Part shown: positions 45,349 through 58,890 of the stretch, one piece after another
Position numbering within the stretch: position 1 is the stretch's first letter
How the letters are laid out: every line of letters starts with the position of its first letter
Assembly: GCA_021234155.1 (NCBI GenBank)
Contig: JAJEKV010000078.1
Span: 436,001-500,000 of the forward strand
Source of the DNA: Isoetes taiwanensis
Taxonomy: Eukaryota; Streptophyta; Lycopodiopsida; Isoetales; Isoetaceae
DNA length: 64,000 nucleotides
Reading direction: 5' to 3'
Notes under the pieces: generated by a model
The model's input: only the letters and a program-made list of their open reading frames with translations
Databases searched by the model: none
Told to the model about the DNA's origin: nothing
Position numbers and translations under genes: made by a program

Positions 45349-46779
45349 ATGGCAAGACCGTTAACATTTATGTTAAGGAAACTTAAAAAGTTTAGGTCTC
45401 CGCATTCTAGTGCCTATGCCAAAGCCAGACAGAGAATTAAGATCATATGGTACTTGTTTCTTGTCATGGCTTGTTTCATTTTCATGCAACAACGGTTTAA
45501 GACTGTGGCTGGGGACAATCTTGGGGCACCACCTTGGCACACAATGAGAAAGCCCACGTTGTGGAAAATCATTTCCAGGATGCCAACAGCAGTTACTTGT
45601 GCATATACTGCTGGGAAAAATTTGGGGCCAAAGGCCAACACTACAACCATTCAACCAGGTCCCTGGCCTAGTTACTTCAAGTGGATGAGGAAAGATTTGG
45701 CACCATGGAAGACAAAGGGCATAACTTTGGAAAGTTTAAAGCTGGCCAAGAAAACAGCTGCTTTTCGAATTGTCATACATCAGGGGAAACTCTACACAGA
45801 ACTCTATTATAGGTGCATTCAGTCCAGAATGATGTTCACTCTCTGGGGGTTTCTCAACCTGCTGGATAAATTTCCTGGACAGGTTGAGGATGTTGAACTC
45901 TACTTTAATTGCCAGGACAGACCGCAAATTTACAAAAGAGACTTTGAGTCTGGTGATATTCCACCGCCTTTATTTGGCTACTGTAGCACAGATGAACACT
46001 TTGACATCCCATTTCCAGACTTTTCATTTTGGGGATGGTAAGCAAGTTGCATTTTATCTGATTATTTTCTTGGACAAGCTACCAACTAATCTTTTGTTTA
46101 TGGAAATAGGCCCGAAATTAAAATTAAGCCATGGAAAGATGAGCTCATAAGCATTGACGGAGGCTCACAAAAAATGAAGTGGGCAGACAAAGATGGCTAT
46201 GCACATTGGAGGGGAAATCCATGGACAAGTGACATTCGCAGACAGTTGCTCAAATGCAACTCAAATGATCATCAAGCACACATTTATACACAGGACTGGG
46301 TGAAAAAGATGGATTTGGAGGATTCTAGACTCAGCAATCAGTGTGACCATAAGTATAATATATATGTAGAAGGATATGCCTGGTCTGCGAGTTACAAATA
46401 CTTACTAGCTTGTGGATCCCCATTGTTAGCCATAAATGGCAAGTATTATGAATTCTTCACGAGGGGCCTAGTCCCATATAAGGATTTCCTGCCAATTGAA
46501 GCAGATGACAAGTTGTGTGGATCCATCAGGAGTGCAGTTGAGTGGGGAAATTCACATCCTACTGAGGCACAGATTATGGGTTCCAGAGGACGTGAGTTTG
46601 TTCAAGAACATCTTAATATGGATCGTGTCTATGAATACATGTTCCTTCTCTTACGTGAGTATGCAAAGCTTCAGAAGTTCAATCCGCAGGTACCTCCAGG
46701 ATCTGATCGTCTGTCCCGAAATGCAGTGTTATGTGTTGCCAATCCTGCGGAGAGAATTTTTCTTCTCCAGTCTTCCTGA
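45349..46779 (+). CDS. GT90 (Rumi/DUF821, CAP10-type) O-glycosyltransferase, two exons
   Basis: Exon 1 is 45349-46037 and exon 2 is 46110-46779, joined across a 72-bp intron with GTAAGC and AATAG borders, giving 452 codons. I chose the ATG at 45349. A hydrophobic segment at residues 31-47 after a basic N-terminus (KLKKFRS, KARQRIK) predicts a type II membrane anchor in ER or Golgi. The catalytic domain is typical of family 90: FPDFSFWGWPEIKIKPW (across the splice), AHWRGNPWTSDIRRQLLKCN, NIYVEGYAWSASYKYLLACGSPLL and YYEFFTRGLVPYKDFLPI. Animal relatives (POGLUT) transfer glucose or xylose to EGF repeats. Plant members are poorly characterised, and the acceptor here is unknown. The C-terminus (RNAVLCVANPAERIFLLQSS) has the expected family shape, so the gene looks complete. 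Confidence 0.86.
46038..46109 (+). other. Intron of the GT90 gene
   Basis: 72 bp, GT-AG, phase 2, splitting a Trp codon. Splicing is required: the unspliced frame stops at the intron's second base position (TAA at 46039). Confidence 0.9.
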
Positions 46780-49100
46780 GTTGAGCAACTATATTTATGT
46801 TGCATTGCGAATTGTGGGAGAGGCAAACATTGGTGGCTTTTTGGTGACCATGTGTTATCTTTGGAATGTGTAAAATTCCAAGGCAGCTGGGTCAAACAGA
46901 CTCATATATTGTTCTTGAAAATGTGTTGGTGACAGTGCATGCTGTAAATCTTGCTCCACAAGGTAATCTTTTTGCTATTCAATCATTGAGGGAAAAGAAA
47001 TACCAGTATGAGCTACAATATTGTTATGACATGTGAAAACCAGCTGCTATGCATCTGTCTTGACAGAAATATTGAAGCTTGGATTGATTTGATGCGAATT
47101 GCCTAGGAGATGCTAATATTGTGTAAGACACATCATTGTTCTTAAACGTAGCAGGCAATCAAGGCATGCAAGTTGCAATATCAATATGAATCATGAGCAA
47201 TAGAGTTTGCAGTCCCACTTGTACGTACCCCAACAGTATTGAGTGCTAGCAAATCAGGTATTATTTACAGGATGGTACTTGGGCTGATGTCATATAACAT
47301 GTCTTCAGATTGGTTTCCAGGCCAATTTCTTTGTGAAATGAAAAAAATGCAGTCAAGTCTGAAGGAAATGTCGAGCCAAACATCATGTGTGATTTATGGA
47401 AATGTGTAATGAGTCTAATGCATAATGGAATGGATAGATGCTGCTAATGGAAGGTTCATCCATTGTGAGGGTACTATTAAATCTCCTTAGGATCTAATAT
47501 ATATGTTTTTCTAAAAAGATTTCTTAGAAACTACTGTATGAAACCTAAACGTAACATTACAAAATAGCAATGGCGCATTGTGACGAATTGTAGGCCACTC
47601 ACAACTGTGGAAAGAATGATGCAAAATACTTGTTGGATAGCATTAAAGCAACTAGACAGAAAAGCTAGGCTAGTCTGAATCATAGAAAGGTGTTAACTAG
47701 GAAAAACTATGTTTTTATATTGATTGCTGTGCAGAGATGTCACACATATGGAATAGCAACTGAGTAGGTTAGAAATGTTAGTCCCCATGATTAATCTACG
47801 CTGCCTTCAAATCATAGAGAATGTATCAACATACTATAGCGCCCAGAAACAAATAATAGTTTTTCAGTTTGGTTTGAAGTGATTACAATTCCAATTATAG
47901 GGAAGCAGGATTCTGATACAAATCATGGCTTTCAGTAAACAATAGAACCGATAAATGTGTTGCAAAATAGAAAATACGGAAGTACAACATATGGCTTTGG
48001 TTGCAGGATATCTCCAGCACATGCTGATATGTTTGTGTGCAAAATGTTAGGAACGTGAGCGATGGTCAAGACAGATGCTCTAAAACCTACTAGGTGTGTC
48101 TTTTATCTCTGAAGTGTAGTTTTGTTTAGTATATTATACAAATAATATGGTGGTGTTGTGGAACCGTTTAAATCTACAAGTTTGCCTTCGAGCTCACAAT
48201 TAACCTAAGCTTTAATGATACAATCTTTATTTTTCTTAGTAGAGAAATTGCTTTGATGGGAACGGGTGTGGCATGTTATCTTCCTATAACTAATTTGGCC
48301 AGTGCAAACATTAGAGACTGCTAAGAGTCATTCTGCAAGACAAACTGAAGATTATTTCAATAATAACATCCAACCTCTGATCAGTCATGTTCCAGAGATT
48401 CTTGAGACTTTTAGCGTGTTGTAAGCCTATTATTTTTTAGCTGCCTAACGTTGTCATCTGACATGAATTCTGTAGCTGAGGCTATCCAGAGATTTGTTTC
48501 ATTTTCTGATCAAAATACCATTGCTAGTATCAACATATATAATCAATTAGCTTGAAGAGGCTTTGGTACTTAAATCTGAGATAATGTGCTTCCATATGCA
48601 GAGGATAATTAGTTCTGTAAGCAAATTGAAATTCTTCATCGACATGTCTGAGAAATTCGATGTTTGGGAAAGTCATCCTGACAGCTTATCTAGGAAACAC
48701 CGCTTAAACATGTTATGTTTGTTTGTTATTCTTTGCAAATTAAAACCGTTGCCAAATTGTCAGGCCACCTCGCAATGATGCATATGCTCCTCAAACTTGC
48801 TAGAATAATTTAAGATCTTTGTGTAAGTGTTTCTCCATGCCTTCCAGATTTCTTGGATTCAGCATATATTTCATACTTCTGAATATCAAGCAAAAGAATG
48901 GCAGGGCCTATATTGTAAATGCTCAGATTTATAGTGTAAGCGTTCCTATTTCAGTAAGAAAAAGAACGATTCGCATTTTAGGGTTGATGATTTTGAATAG
49001 CACACAAACGAGAAGAAACGAGAAACCTCCAATTGTCATTCCGGAATCACCATAGCCTTGCTTTTTGTAAAAGAATTTCAAGGATGACCATAATGTTCCT
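46780..49100. other. Unassigned sequence downstream of the GT90 gene
   Basis: This contains the GT90 3' UTR and AT-rich intergenic DNA. Frames of 60-80 codons here lack any domain. Confidence 0.5.
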
Positions 49101-49104
49101 TGCG

Positions 49105-49226
49105 CAAATTAAATTTTTGTACACTCTAATAATCTTGCTTTGGAAGTTAATTTTTTGTACATTGTAATGATCTTGCTTTGTAACTTATTTTTGTACACTA
49201 TAATATTCTTACTTTGCAAGTTAAAT
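49105..49226. repeat. Tandem repeat, about 43 bp x 3
   Basis: TTTTTGTACA(C/T)T.TAAT(A/G)(A/T)TCTTGCTTTG and AAGTTAA-type sequence recur three times. Confidence 0.8.
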
Positions 49227-49594
49227 TCAAGCAAATGGGTAGACATATAAAATTCCTAAATGGTTTCATCAAGGTTATGTAGCCTAATCACAATGACACA
49301 GAAAGCAAAGCTATATAAAGCTGGCATAGAGTTCTTCCATACATTCATAACCATCGAACCATGACTTGTGTAATATGATTTTTTGTTTACAATGCAACTT
49401 GTACTTAAAAGCCATATGCTCTTGGTGGAATCATTGCTCCACATGACAGGTTTGGGAGGATTTTAATCATTGTTCAATCCAATTGAATTGTTCAATTGAA
49501 GAGCAACATAAGATTGGCTTTGGAGATTACTGCTAATATATCAAGCACCTGACGATTTTTTAGTGCCCACCATATTGACTCATGCCTCAGTTGA

Positions 49595-50165
49595 GCCAAA
49601 CCCTAAACTTGATGAATCTATTAAGAGGCTTCTTTTCGTTTTTTTTTTTTTTTTGTTTCCAGTATAGTTATGCCAAATTTAAGGGAACAGTAGAAAAATT
49701 GGTTTGCTTGGAATGAAGATGTTAAGGCACTTGATAATAATAAGTTCAAAAAATAACTAGAAGTTCTAAGAGATCAAGGCACATAATAATGAATAATGAA
49801 GATGTTAAAGGCACATAATAATAATGAATTCAAAGATTAACTAGGAGTATAAAGAGGTCATCCCTAAACTTGATGAACCTAACAAGAGGCTTCTTTTTTC
49901 GTTGCTCATTTTTTTTTTCTTGTTTCCAGTACGCTTCATGCCAAATTGGCAACCGTAGAAAACTTGGTTTGCTCGGAATAAAGATGTTATAACACATTAA
50001 TAATAATAAATTTCAAAAAATAACTAGAAGTATAAAGAGATCAAGACGCATAATAATGAATAGTGAAGATGTTAAGGCACATTATAATGAATTCAAAGAT
50101 TAACTAGGCATATAAAGAGGTCATGGCACATAATAATGAATTCAAAGAATAAATAGACCTGTGTA
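49595..50165. repeat. Imperfect tandem repeat, about 260 bp x 2 plus fragments
   Basis: CCTAAACTTGATGAA(T/C)CTA, AAGAGGCTTCTTTT, a T-run, TTGTTTCCAGTA and ATTGGTTTGCT(T/C)GGAAT occur near 49608 and 49862. Each is followed by variants of AATAATGAATTCAAAGATTAACTAG, which also recur near 50090-50150. Confidence 0.8.
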
Positions 50166-50435
50166 GCAACAAGGGTTATGAGACAAAACTATACATAGTG
50201 CGACTCTAGACATAGTTGTTTCTAGAACTAGTATGTTTCCACTAGACCAAAGGTCCAAGCACATTCTAGATCAACACCCTTATAAAGTTCATATTTTAAA
50301 AACTACTTTAGTCTGCGAAGATTGCTTAACAAACATGGAGACCGTTAGGGGTTAGGGTTTATATTAACAACAAGGACAGTGCCTGAATCGAATTATAGCT
50401 TGGTAGATGAACATAAAAAAAAAAAAAAAAAAAAA

Positions 50436-52959
50436 CCTTTTAGTCTGATTCTTTTGCCTAGAAGACAGTTAATCAGACCTAAGACAAATAGCCCCGGTTG
50501 GAACTAAAAGTCTTTGAAAATGCAGTCTTAGAAATGACTAGGTGTACATCAAATCTAAGCCTTGATTAGAATCAGTAAAAAAACAGAAAATAGAAAATAA
50601 TGACATTTTGGAAAATGGATAGAAATAAGATAATTTAAATACATCTCATATTTACGTCCTGCCCTTAAGAACATGCCCTTGTGAACAGAGAAATTCTGTT
50701 TTGGATACACGAAAGTCATAACTTCCACTTGCCCCTATGAACAAAGAGGCCTAGATTTCGAATACAAATAGCATCATATTAAGTCAATATAGACGACATA
50801 TTTTTTGGACAGTTTGATCTCATAAAACAAAGGTAGATTTGACATAAAAATAAAATCTGAGTTTGTAGGTATCACCAAATCGAAACAATGAGGATTTGAG
50901 CAGTGGTATTGCTCACTCATTAACCAAAAGAACACCACCAGGAGGGATAAGTTCGGTTACCTGCAGTGGAACCAAATGCAAGTTAGCCTAAAGAGGGTAA
51001 ATGCATAAGCCACAAACAGGTAAGCTGGGAACCTATCCGGCTTAACGCCCTTCACCATACATTTAGTAATTGAGGAAATAACCAGCAATAACACAAATAT
51101 ATAGAACAAGAGCAAATTCTGTTTGCACCATTAAACTTGTGCAGCTAATAGTGAATGAATAAAATATGCAAGCAACATGAAAATTTAAGAACAATTTGAG
51201 TGAAGCATGAGCTAACTAAGACAATATATAAGATGCATTGCACAAGCAAAACTGTTCCAAGTTGCTTCCAAAACAGAAAATAGAAGGATAAGATTTAGAA
51301 CTTTCTGAAATTTTTATGTAAAAATGGAGGACTTGTACATCTATGCAAAGACCCAAGCAAATATAAAGGTTCAAGTAGGACAGAGAGCATGGATATTACG
51401 TTTGCACTGTTACAGCTGTGCATGGTGGAAATAGAGAGTCTATTATTTGAGTTGAATCAATGCAGATCAGAAATGAGTGGTAATGAGCTATATTGAATAA
51501 GCGAGTGTTAGCAAGCAAATAAAGATAAATAGAGCAATAGAAATTATCAGATCTGATTGGATTTAAAGCTATTTATTCACTGTATGCTGTGAGAGCCAAT
51601 AAACCATATGTACATGCACTAGACTTGAACAACAGAACTGATTATCTTTAGCTTACAAGTCTATAACGGAGAGATTTACAGCCAAATACTATAATTATCA
51701 TTTAGGCCACACTTTAGACCTCTATAGGAAATCATAAGTAGCTTAATCAAAAACTCTTCTAGAATTTTCAATACACCACATCATTCTGGTTTATCACTCT
51801 GATTTCTAGATCTACATTAATGTGGTTTACTGCTTTGCTAAGAGCGGCCATGCCAAGAAGTTAATCTAAGAGGGAATGAGTTTGTTTATTTGGAAAGCTT
51901 TTAGCAGACGTAATTTTCCTAAGAAGCTAAGATCAGAAGTTTTTCTATAGAGCAGATGCCAAAATAGAAGTATGAAACAGAACTAAAAGCTAGAAAAAGA
52001 ACCTTTAGCTAGAAAAGGAGATCCCTGTAAAGCCACTCAACGAAATCTAGAGTAAATATCTGAGAAGATGGTAATCCTAAGGATAAGAACACGGAACGCC
52101 ATGTTGCCCGCCTCGACGATTTGGTCTTGTATGGATGTGGCCGATTTAGCAGAAATAATGTTGGCACCTCTGTGCTTCGCTATTCAGAATTGTCTACTTC
52201 CATGCTGGTTAAACCTTTCTGAGCAGAGCTCCTTTCTTCTTCAAGAGCAAAATAAATTACAAGGGCAGTGGAAAAAATGATCAGAAGCGAAGCATGTTAA
52301 GGGACCATAAAAGCACTATCCCATTGTCTACACCAGCATCTGTCCATCTATTTGCAGTTTGTACAGGCCAGCTTGTGCAAGATAGACGGAATAGAGAGAC
52401 ATCTGCTGCCGCCGAGGTGCCGTTAGGTTAAGGGCGGACCCTAAACGTGGAAAAGGAAAAGCATTAAGGAAATTTAGAAGCAAACATTTTTTGGTTTATT
52501 TGAAACGTATTATACAAGATGCAACGAAATACAGAATCTGGCGTTTGAAATTTGCCTTTCCATGGTCTAGAACCATATGGGGCTGAATGAAGACGACACA
52601 TGTTTATCTCCATCTATTAGCTTGAACAAGTGTTAGATTATTCTTCCTATAAACATACAGAATCCATGATATCCTCCTGAATATATACTGTCAAGATAGT
52701 GCTCAAATAGAAATACGGGAATCTAGTGTAACACTATGATGGAGAAACGAGAAGATAAAGCACAAAGTATTTCTAAGAACGTCAATGAACACATGTTAGA
52801 TTAGGAAAAAAGATGTGCCATAAGCCTATCATGAATGACTCACTACACTTAGTTTTCAAAACTGTTTAATATATTAGGCTAGATACCATAGGTAGAATGG
52901 CTACGCAATCTATCAAAGAGGACCAAGTGTGTTTGGTTAGCTATTACATTATAAAAAAA
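50436..52959. repeat. 2.5 kb direct repeat R1
   Basis: It is repeated at 53700-56190 in the same orientation with a few percent difference and small indels. Both copies start after an A-run with CCTTTTAGTCTGATTC and end at TTACATTATA plus an A-run. No coding domain is seen. Near 50960 on the minus strand lies CTGCAG followed by GTAAC, a good splice-donor context, within about 110 bp that resemble 57190-57300 in the Penelope-like element. R1/R2 are therefore probably relatives of that element's non-coding part. Confidence 0.88.
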
Positions 52960-53699
52960 TCCTTCCTCCTACCACGGAATGGAGGGAGAACCTGTTATTA
53001 TTCCCTCAAAAAGAGTGAACAACTAGGTACAACAGGGAGAGTAGGGCCCTGTTGTAACACAGGAACCCTACCCTACCCGTACAAATCTACTCTTAAGAAA
53101 TTGGTACTAACAAGGAAAAACTTACAAAATTCTTTGAAGTGTTCTGGTCATGAGACCAATGTCCGACGGAAATCCTGGAAACATGTTGACTCTCAAAGTA
53201 CTGAGCAGAATTCTGATTATGTCCTTTCTACAAAACCCATTGTGGCAGAATGCTAGAATCGTCACATATATATCTTTAGCTGCTGTAAATAGTGTAAAAG
53301 TTTTTTTATGATACACACCAAGCCATGGAAAAACTCTTTCCATAAAAACCCACGGCTAGTGGAACGTATGTTAAATTTGAGTTCAGTAAGTTCAACATCT
53401 CGTTGATACAAATAGAACTTGTGAATTTACATTGACTTTGTGAGTGTAGATACATACCCCGTTGCATGAGGAACCTCTTGATTCTGGAATTCAGTATGGA
53501 CTAGACCACGTACTTCAGAAAGATCAGTTCCTTTATCCATATATTATTGTTGTCATCATCTTTATCAACAGTTTGAAAAATCTGTACAAAAGAGTAAGAG
53601 TTAGTTAAAGAAGAGAAAAGAGGCAGATGAAATAAAGAAACACCCAGATTCTAACCAAGGTCCGGAGTTAAACCCTGGAACTGGAGTAACATTAAAAAA
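52960..53699. other. 740-bp spacer between R1 and R2
   Basis: Unique sequence. A 119-codon plus-strand frame at 52897-53256 begins in R1 and has no known domain. An identical-looking primer site or polypurine tract next to the repeats was looked for and not found. Confidence 0.5.
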
Positions 53700-56190
53700 C
53701 CTTTTAGTCTGATTCTTTTGCCTAGAAGACAGTTAATCAGACCTAAGACAAATAGCCCCGGTTGGAACTAAAAGTCTTTGAAAATGCAGCCTTAGAAATG
53801 ACTAGGTGTACATCAAATCTAAGCCTTTATTAGAATCAGTAAAAAAACAGAAAATAGAAAATAATGACATTTTGGAAAATGGATAGAAATAAGATAATTT
53901 AAATACATCTCATATTTACGTCCTGCCCTTAAGAACATGCCCTTGTGAACAGAGAAATTCTGTTTTGGATACACGGAAGTCATAACTTCCACTTGCCCCT
54001 ATGAACAAAGAGGCCTAGATTTCGAATACAAATAGCATCATATTAAGTCAATATAGACGACATATTTTTTGGACAGTTTGATCTCATAAAACAAAGGTAG
54101 ATTTGACATAAAAATAAAATCTGAGTTTGTAGGTATCACCAAATCGAAACAATGAGGATTTGAGCAGTGGTATTGCTCACTCATTAACCAAAAGAACACC
54201 ACCAGGAGGGATAAGTTCGGTTACCTGCAGTGGAACCAAATGCAAGTTAGCCTAAAGAGGGTAAATGCATAAGCCACAAACAGGTAAGCTGGGAACCTAT
54301 CCGGCTTAACGCCCTTCACCATACATTTAGTAATTGAGGAAATAACCAGCAATAACACGAATATATAGAACAAGAGAAAATTCTGTTTGCACCATTAAAT
54401 CTGTGCAGCTAATAGTGAATGAATAAAATATGCAAGCAACGTGAAAATTTAAGAACAATTTGAGAGAAGCATAAGCTAATTAAGAGAATATATAAAGATG
54501 CACTGCACAAGCAAAACTGTTCCAAGTTGCTTCCAAAACAGGAAATAAAAGGATAAGATTTAGCACTTTCTGAAATTTTTATGTAAAAATGGAGGACTTG
54601 TACACCTATGCAAAGACCCACGCAAATATAAAGGTTCAAGCAGGACGGAGAGCATGGATTTTATGTTTGCACTGTTACAGCTGTGCATGGTGGAAAAAGA
54701 GAGTCTATCATATGAGTTGAATCCATGCAGATCAGAAAATGAGTGGTAATGAGCTATATTAAATAAGCGAGTGTAGCAAGCAAATAAAGATAAATAGAGC
54801 AATAGAAATTATCAGATCTGATTGGATATAACGCTATTTATTCCCTGTATGCTGTGAGAGCCAATAAACCATATGTACATGCACTAGACTTGAACAACAG
54901 AACTGATTATCTTTAGTATACAAGTCTATAACGGAGTGATTTACAGCCAAATACTATAATTATCATTAGACGTCTATAGGAAATCATAAGTAGCTAAGTC
55001 AAAAAATCTTCTAGAATTTACAATATACCACAATATACTGGTTTATCACTCTGATTTCTAGATCTACATTAATGTGGTTTACTGCTATGCTAAGAGCGGC
55101 CATGCCAAGAAGTTAATCTAAGAGGGAATGTAGCTTTTAGCAGACGTAATTATCCTAAGAAGCTAAGATCAGAAGTTTTTCTATAGCGCAGATGTCAAAA
55201 TAGAAGTATGAAACAGAACTAAAAGCTAGAAAAAGAACCTTTAGCTAGAAAAGGAGATCCCTGTAAAGCCACTCAACGAAATCTAGAGTAAATATCTGAG
55301 AAGATGGTAATCCTAAGGATAAGAACCTGGAACGTCATGTTGCCTGCCTGATCGATTTGGTCTTGTATGGATGTGGCCGATTTTGCAGAAATAACCTTGG
55401 CACCTCTGTGCTTCGCTATTCAGAATTGTCTACATCTTTGCTTGTTAAACCTTTCTGAGCAGAGCTCCTTTCTTCTTCAAGAGCAAAATAAAGCACAAGG
55501 GCAATGGAGAAAAATGATCAGAAGCGAAGCATGTTAAGGGACCATAAAAGCACTATCCCATTGTCTACACCAGCATCTGTCCATCTATTTGCAGTTTGTA
55601 CAGGCCAGCTTGTGCAAGATAGACGGAATAGAGAGACATCTGCTGCCGCCGAGGTGCCGTTAGGTTAAGGGCGGACCCTAAACGTGGAAAAGGAAAAGCA
55701 TTAAGGAAATTTAGAAGCAAACATTTTTTGGTTTATTTGAAACGTATTATACAAGATGCAACGAAATACAGAATCTGGCGTTTGAAATTTGCCTTTCCAT
55801 GGTCTAGAACCATATGGGGCTGAATGAAGACGACACATGTTTATCTCCATCTATTAGCTTGAACAAGTGTTAGATTATTCTTCCTATAAACATACAGAAT
55901 CCATGATATCCTCCTGAATATATACTGTCAAGATAGTGCTCAAATAGAAATACGGGAATCTAGTGTAACACTATGATGGAGAAACGAGAAGATAAAGCAC
56001 AAAGTATTTCTAAGAACGTCAATGAACACATGTTAGATTAGGAAAAAAGATGTGCCATAAGCCTATCATGAATGACTCACTACACTTAGTTTTCAAAACT
56101 GTTTAATATATTAGGCTAGATACCATAGGTAGAATGGCTACGCAATCTATCAAAGAGGACCAAGTGTGTTTGGTTAGCTATTACATTATA
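53700..56190. repeat. 2.5 kb direct repeat R2
   Basis: Second copy of R1. Its right end runs through an A-run straight into the left direct repeat of the Penelope-like element at 56206. An indel distinguishes the copies near 51890 and 55130. Confidence 0.88.
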
Positions 56191-56205
56191 AAAAAAAAAA
56201 AAAAA

Positions 56206-57073
56206 CCCAGTCACAGCTAGCCTTAACCTCAGTCAACTAGCAGGAGCATCTACCAAGGTCAATCCCTACGGTAGTATTATCTGCCCACACTAAGACCAAA
56301 GTCTATGTTGGCATTTGTAAACCCAAATTTGTGTATTTACCCCATATGCATAATCATAGTCCATAATTCTTAAAATCTTAGGCATATCCAACCAATACTT
56401 CAAACAACATTCTATGTAATGCAATCATTTGTAATATTACACACCATTAATATGGTTCATACAGCCACGTAATGTTTAAACATTCTGCTCCATTAAGGTA
56501 CTATCTCAGTATGTCAAAGTAGTACTTTATTATGCACAGACCACATATGTCAATAAAATATGCTGTTTATGTATCAAGTTGGATCTATTTTTTTATGCCT
56601 CACATGAAAACTTAGTCTTATTGTTCCAATATCAAATAGTTCAAACGAAAATTCCATCATATAGTAATGCATGTAAACTTTGTCATTGCCACATATCCAA
56701 AACATTTTCATTTTTCATAAAGGCCAGCAGCATGTATTCACAAAGATAAAATCATTTCCTGTACCATGTACTGCTGTCATTTTTACAATTTTCATTCCTT
56801 TTTAACAGTAAGACCATCTTAAAAATCCAAGCTTAAAAGCTTATGACCAAAACCCAAAAATACATGTTTCACAATGTCATCACTTAGTGCTCACATAGTT
56901 TATCACAGACTTAAATACTCTGGACTAGGCGTATGTTATGATCATAGATATCAGCATATTCATAATCTGCATCTGCCTATCATGGAGAACAAACTGAATT
57001 CGAAATGTAAATCAGTGGCTCATGCCCGTTACTTGTATCAGAAGCATTACTTCCTATCGATCAGTGCCATACT
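56206..57073 (-). repeat. Left copy of the element's long direct repeat
   Basis: 868 bp match 63135-64000 with scattered substitutions and small indels (for example near 56726 and 56935). The real repeat may be longer, because the right copy is cut by the window edge. Confidence 0.93.
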
Positions 57074-58890
57074 AAATAGGGTAGATATTACTTGAACATT
57101 TCGATGTTTCTTCCTTCACAAAATCTCAAACGTCCATCCTCAAGCTCTTAATCCAGAAACAGCAAAAAAAGCAACAAATAGAAGAGAAACCAAGTACCTG
57201 CAGCCAATCAATACACTGTTAGCCTGAAAAGGGTAAGAGTGCAAGGGCCAAAAGGTACAGCTGGTTTCTCGGTTCTTCACCGGTCACCATTTGTAACCTT
57301 TTTGCTCCTTACCAAATAAAAAACTCAAGAATGGATAAGAAATAGAAGTTTAACATTAAACAGTATAAAGAATCTCAGCTTAAATACTTGTTAAATTATA
57401 TAAAATCAGGTACAAAGCAACATAATCCAGCAAAAGCCCAAAGCTATACTTAAACAGCGGTATTTACTGTCATGATTGCTTTCCATCTATTACTAGACTG
57501 TTTTAAATATAGTTCAGGCTGCAATCCATTCCAGAACTTGTATTAAATTGACATGCAGCAAACCTGATAATCATCTTGTTCATCATCAGACTCATTGTCT
57601 GATTTATAGTTGTATGCAAAGCCCTTTGAGGAAGATCCCCCGTCTTATTCCCTCCATGCTTAGCCATATTGGCATTAGTTTTCTTGGAGTTGCACCATTT
57701 CGTTCTTCATGTAAAGGGCGTTTTTTGCCCAATGGCATTTCGATATGCATCTCATCCATTACACTAGGTGGATCCGGAATGGATAGTAATGTCTGATTCG
57801 TCTTCTATCAAGTGACTATCGAAATCTGAACTAAGCGAACCGCCATCCGAGTTATATTCATACCCATACATGTTTTAAGTATCGGGAATTCTTGGTGGGA
57901 AAAAAGTCTTGACAAGATTATTCAAGTATGAATGGTCTTTGCCACATCCCAAGCATGTGAAGGATAACCCATATATCCAAAGATACAAAGCATTAAAGAT
58001 TTCCATAAGCTTTATTTTACTAAAGTAAAAACTTGCCTTGTGCCGGAAGATGTAGTCGAGTAGCCGCCATATCCATGCCCTAAAGGGAAAAATCCATTAC
58101 GGTATCTTGTGCGAAGTTTTGGCCGGCTTCACTTTCTGGACTATCGTCATGCGGGTGTGCTTAAAGCATTCCGCATTCAAGGAGTAGCCGAGGTCGCACG
58201 CATGCCGGGTCGTTCTCATTTTTTCTTTGCAGACCTATTGGACTTAGGGTAAACTAGCAGTGGATGAAAATTCGGGTCCATGAAAATATAGCCATTATAT
58301 GAATGTTAAACAAAATATTACATTTCACCATTATAATGTACCACGTTAGTCTTGTGTACAAATGATCTATGATGCTAATGTTTTTCACAATCATCTTATC
58401 ATACACATCTATGACAGGGAGCAAGGTTTAGATGCACCTTATATGTATGAAGTACGTGTAATACCCCACATTTGAGTACACATTGGAGCCAGAATATACC
58501 CAATTACCGTGCTCAGCTCAACATTAGACTATAGAATATCATTTTTATAGAATATTGATTCATGAATTTTTATAGCCTTCATATGTTTACATATCCAAAT
58601 TCACATTTATTCTACCATACTAGGAAAAGTTTAAAGACAGAAACCTATGTTCTCATTACCATTTTCCATAAACAGTGGTATGACAGCCAAACTAGAGTGC
58701 ATATCATCTTTTTTTTAAAAAAAACCTACCGCCAACCGTAGGAAATGAACGGCCCCATTAAAGTTATGCCATGAACAAGGGGAGGGTGGACCCCTACCTT
58801 TCACAGCAGGGGTCCAACCCAAATCCCATTAATAAATCAACCCACTAAAATAAAATTAAAAGTATGATGCATCAGTGTAACTCATACCTT
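57074..58890 (-). other. Non-coding part of the Penelope-like element, 3' of RT
   Basis: No domain is visible. On the minus strand CTGCAG followed by GTACTTGG near 57200 is a strong donor-like site, and the neighbouring 110 bp resemble R1/R2. Endonuclease motifs (GIY...YIG) were looked for downstream of RT and not found. Confidence 0.5.

Noticed and set aside
50436-56190. R1 and R2 as LTRs of one LTR retrotransposon
   Set aside because: There is no tRNA primer site after R1, no polypurine tract before R2, no TG...CA ends and no target duplication. The spacer is only 740 bp and non-coding.
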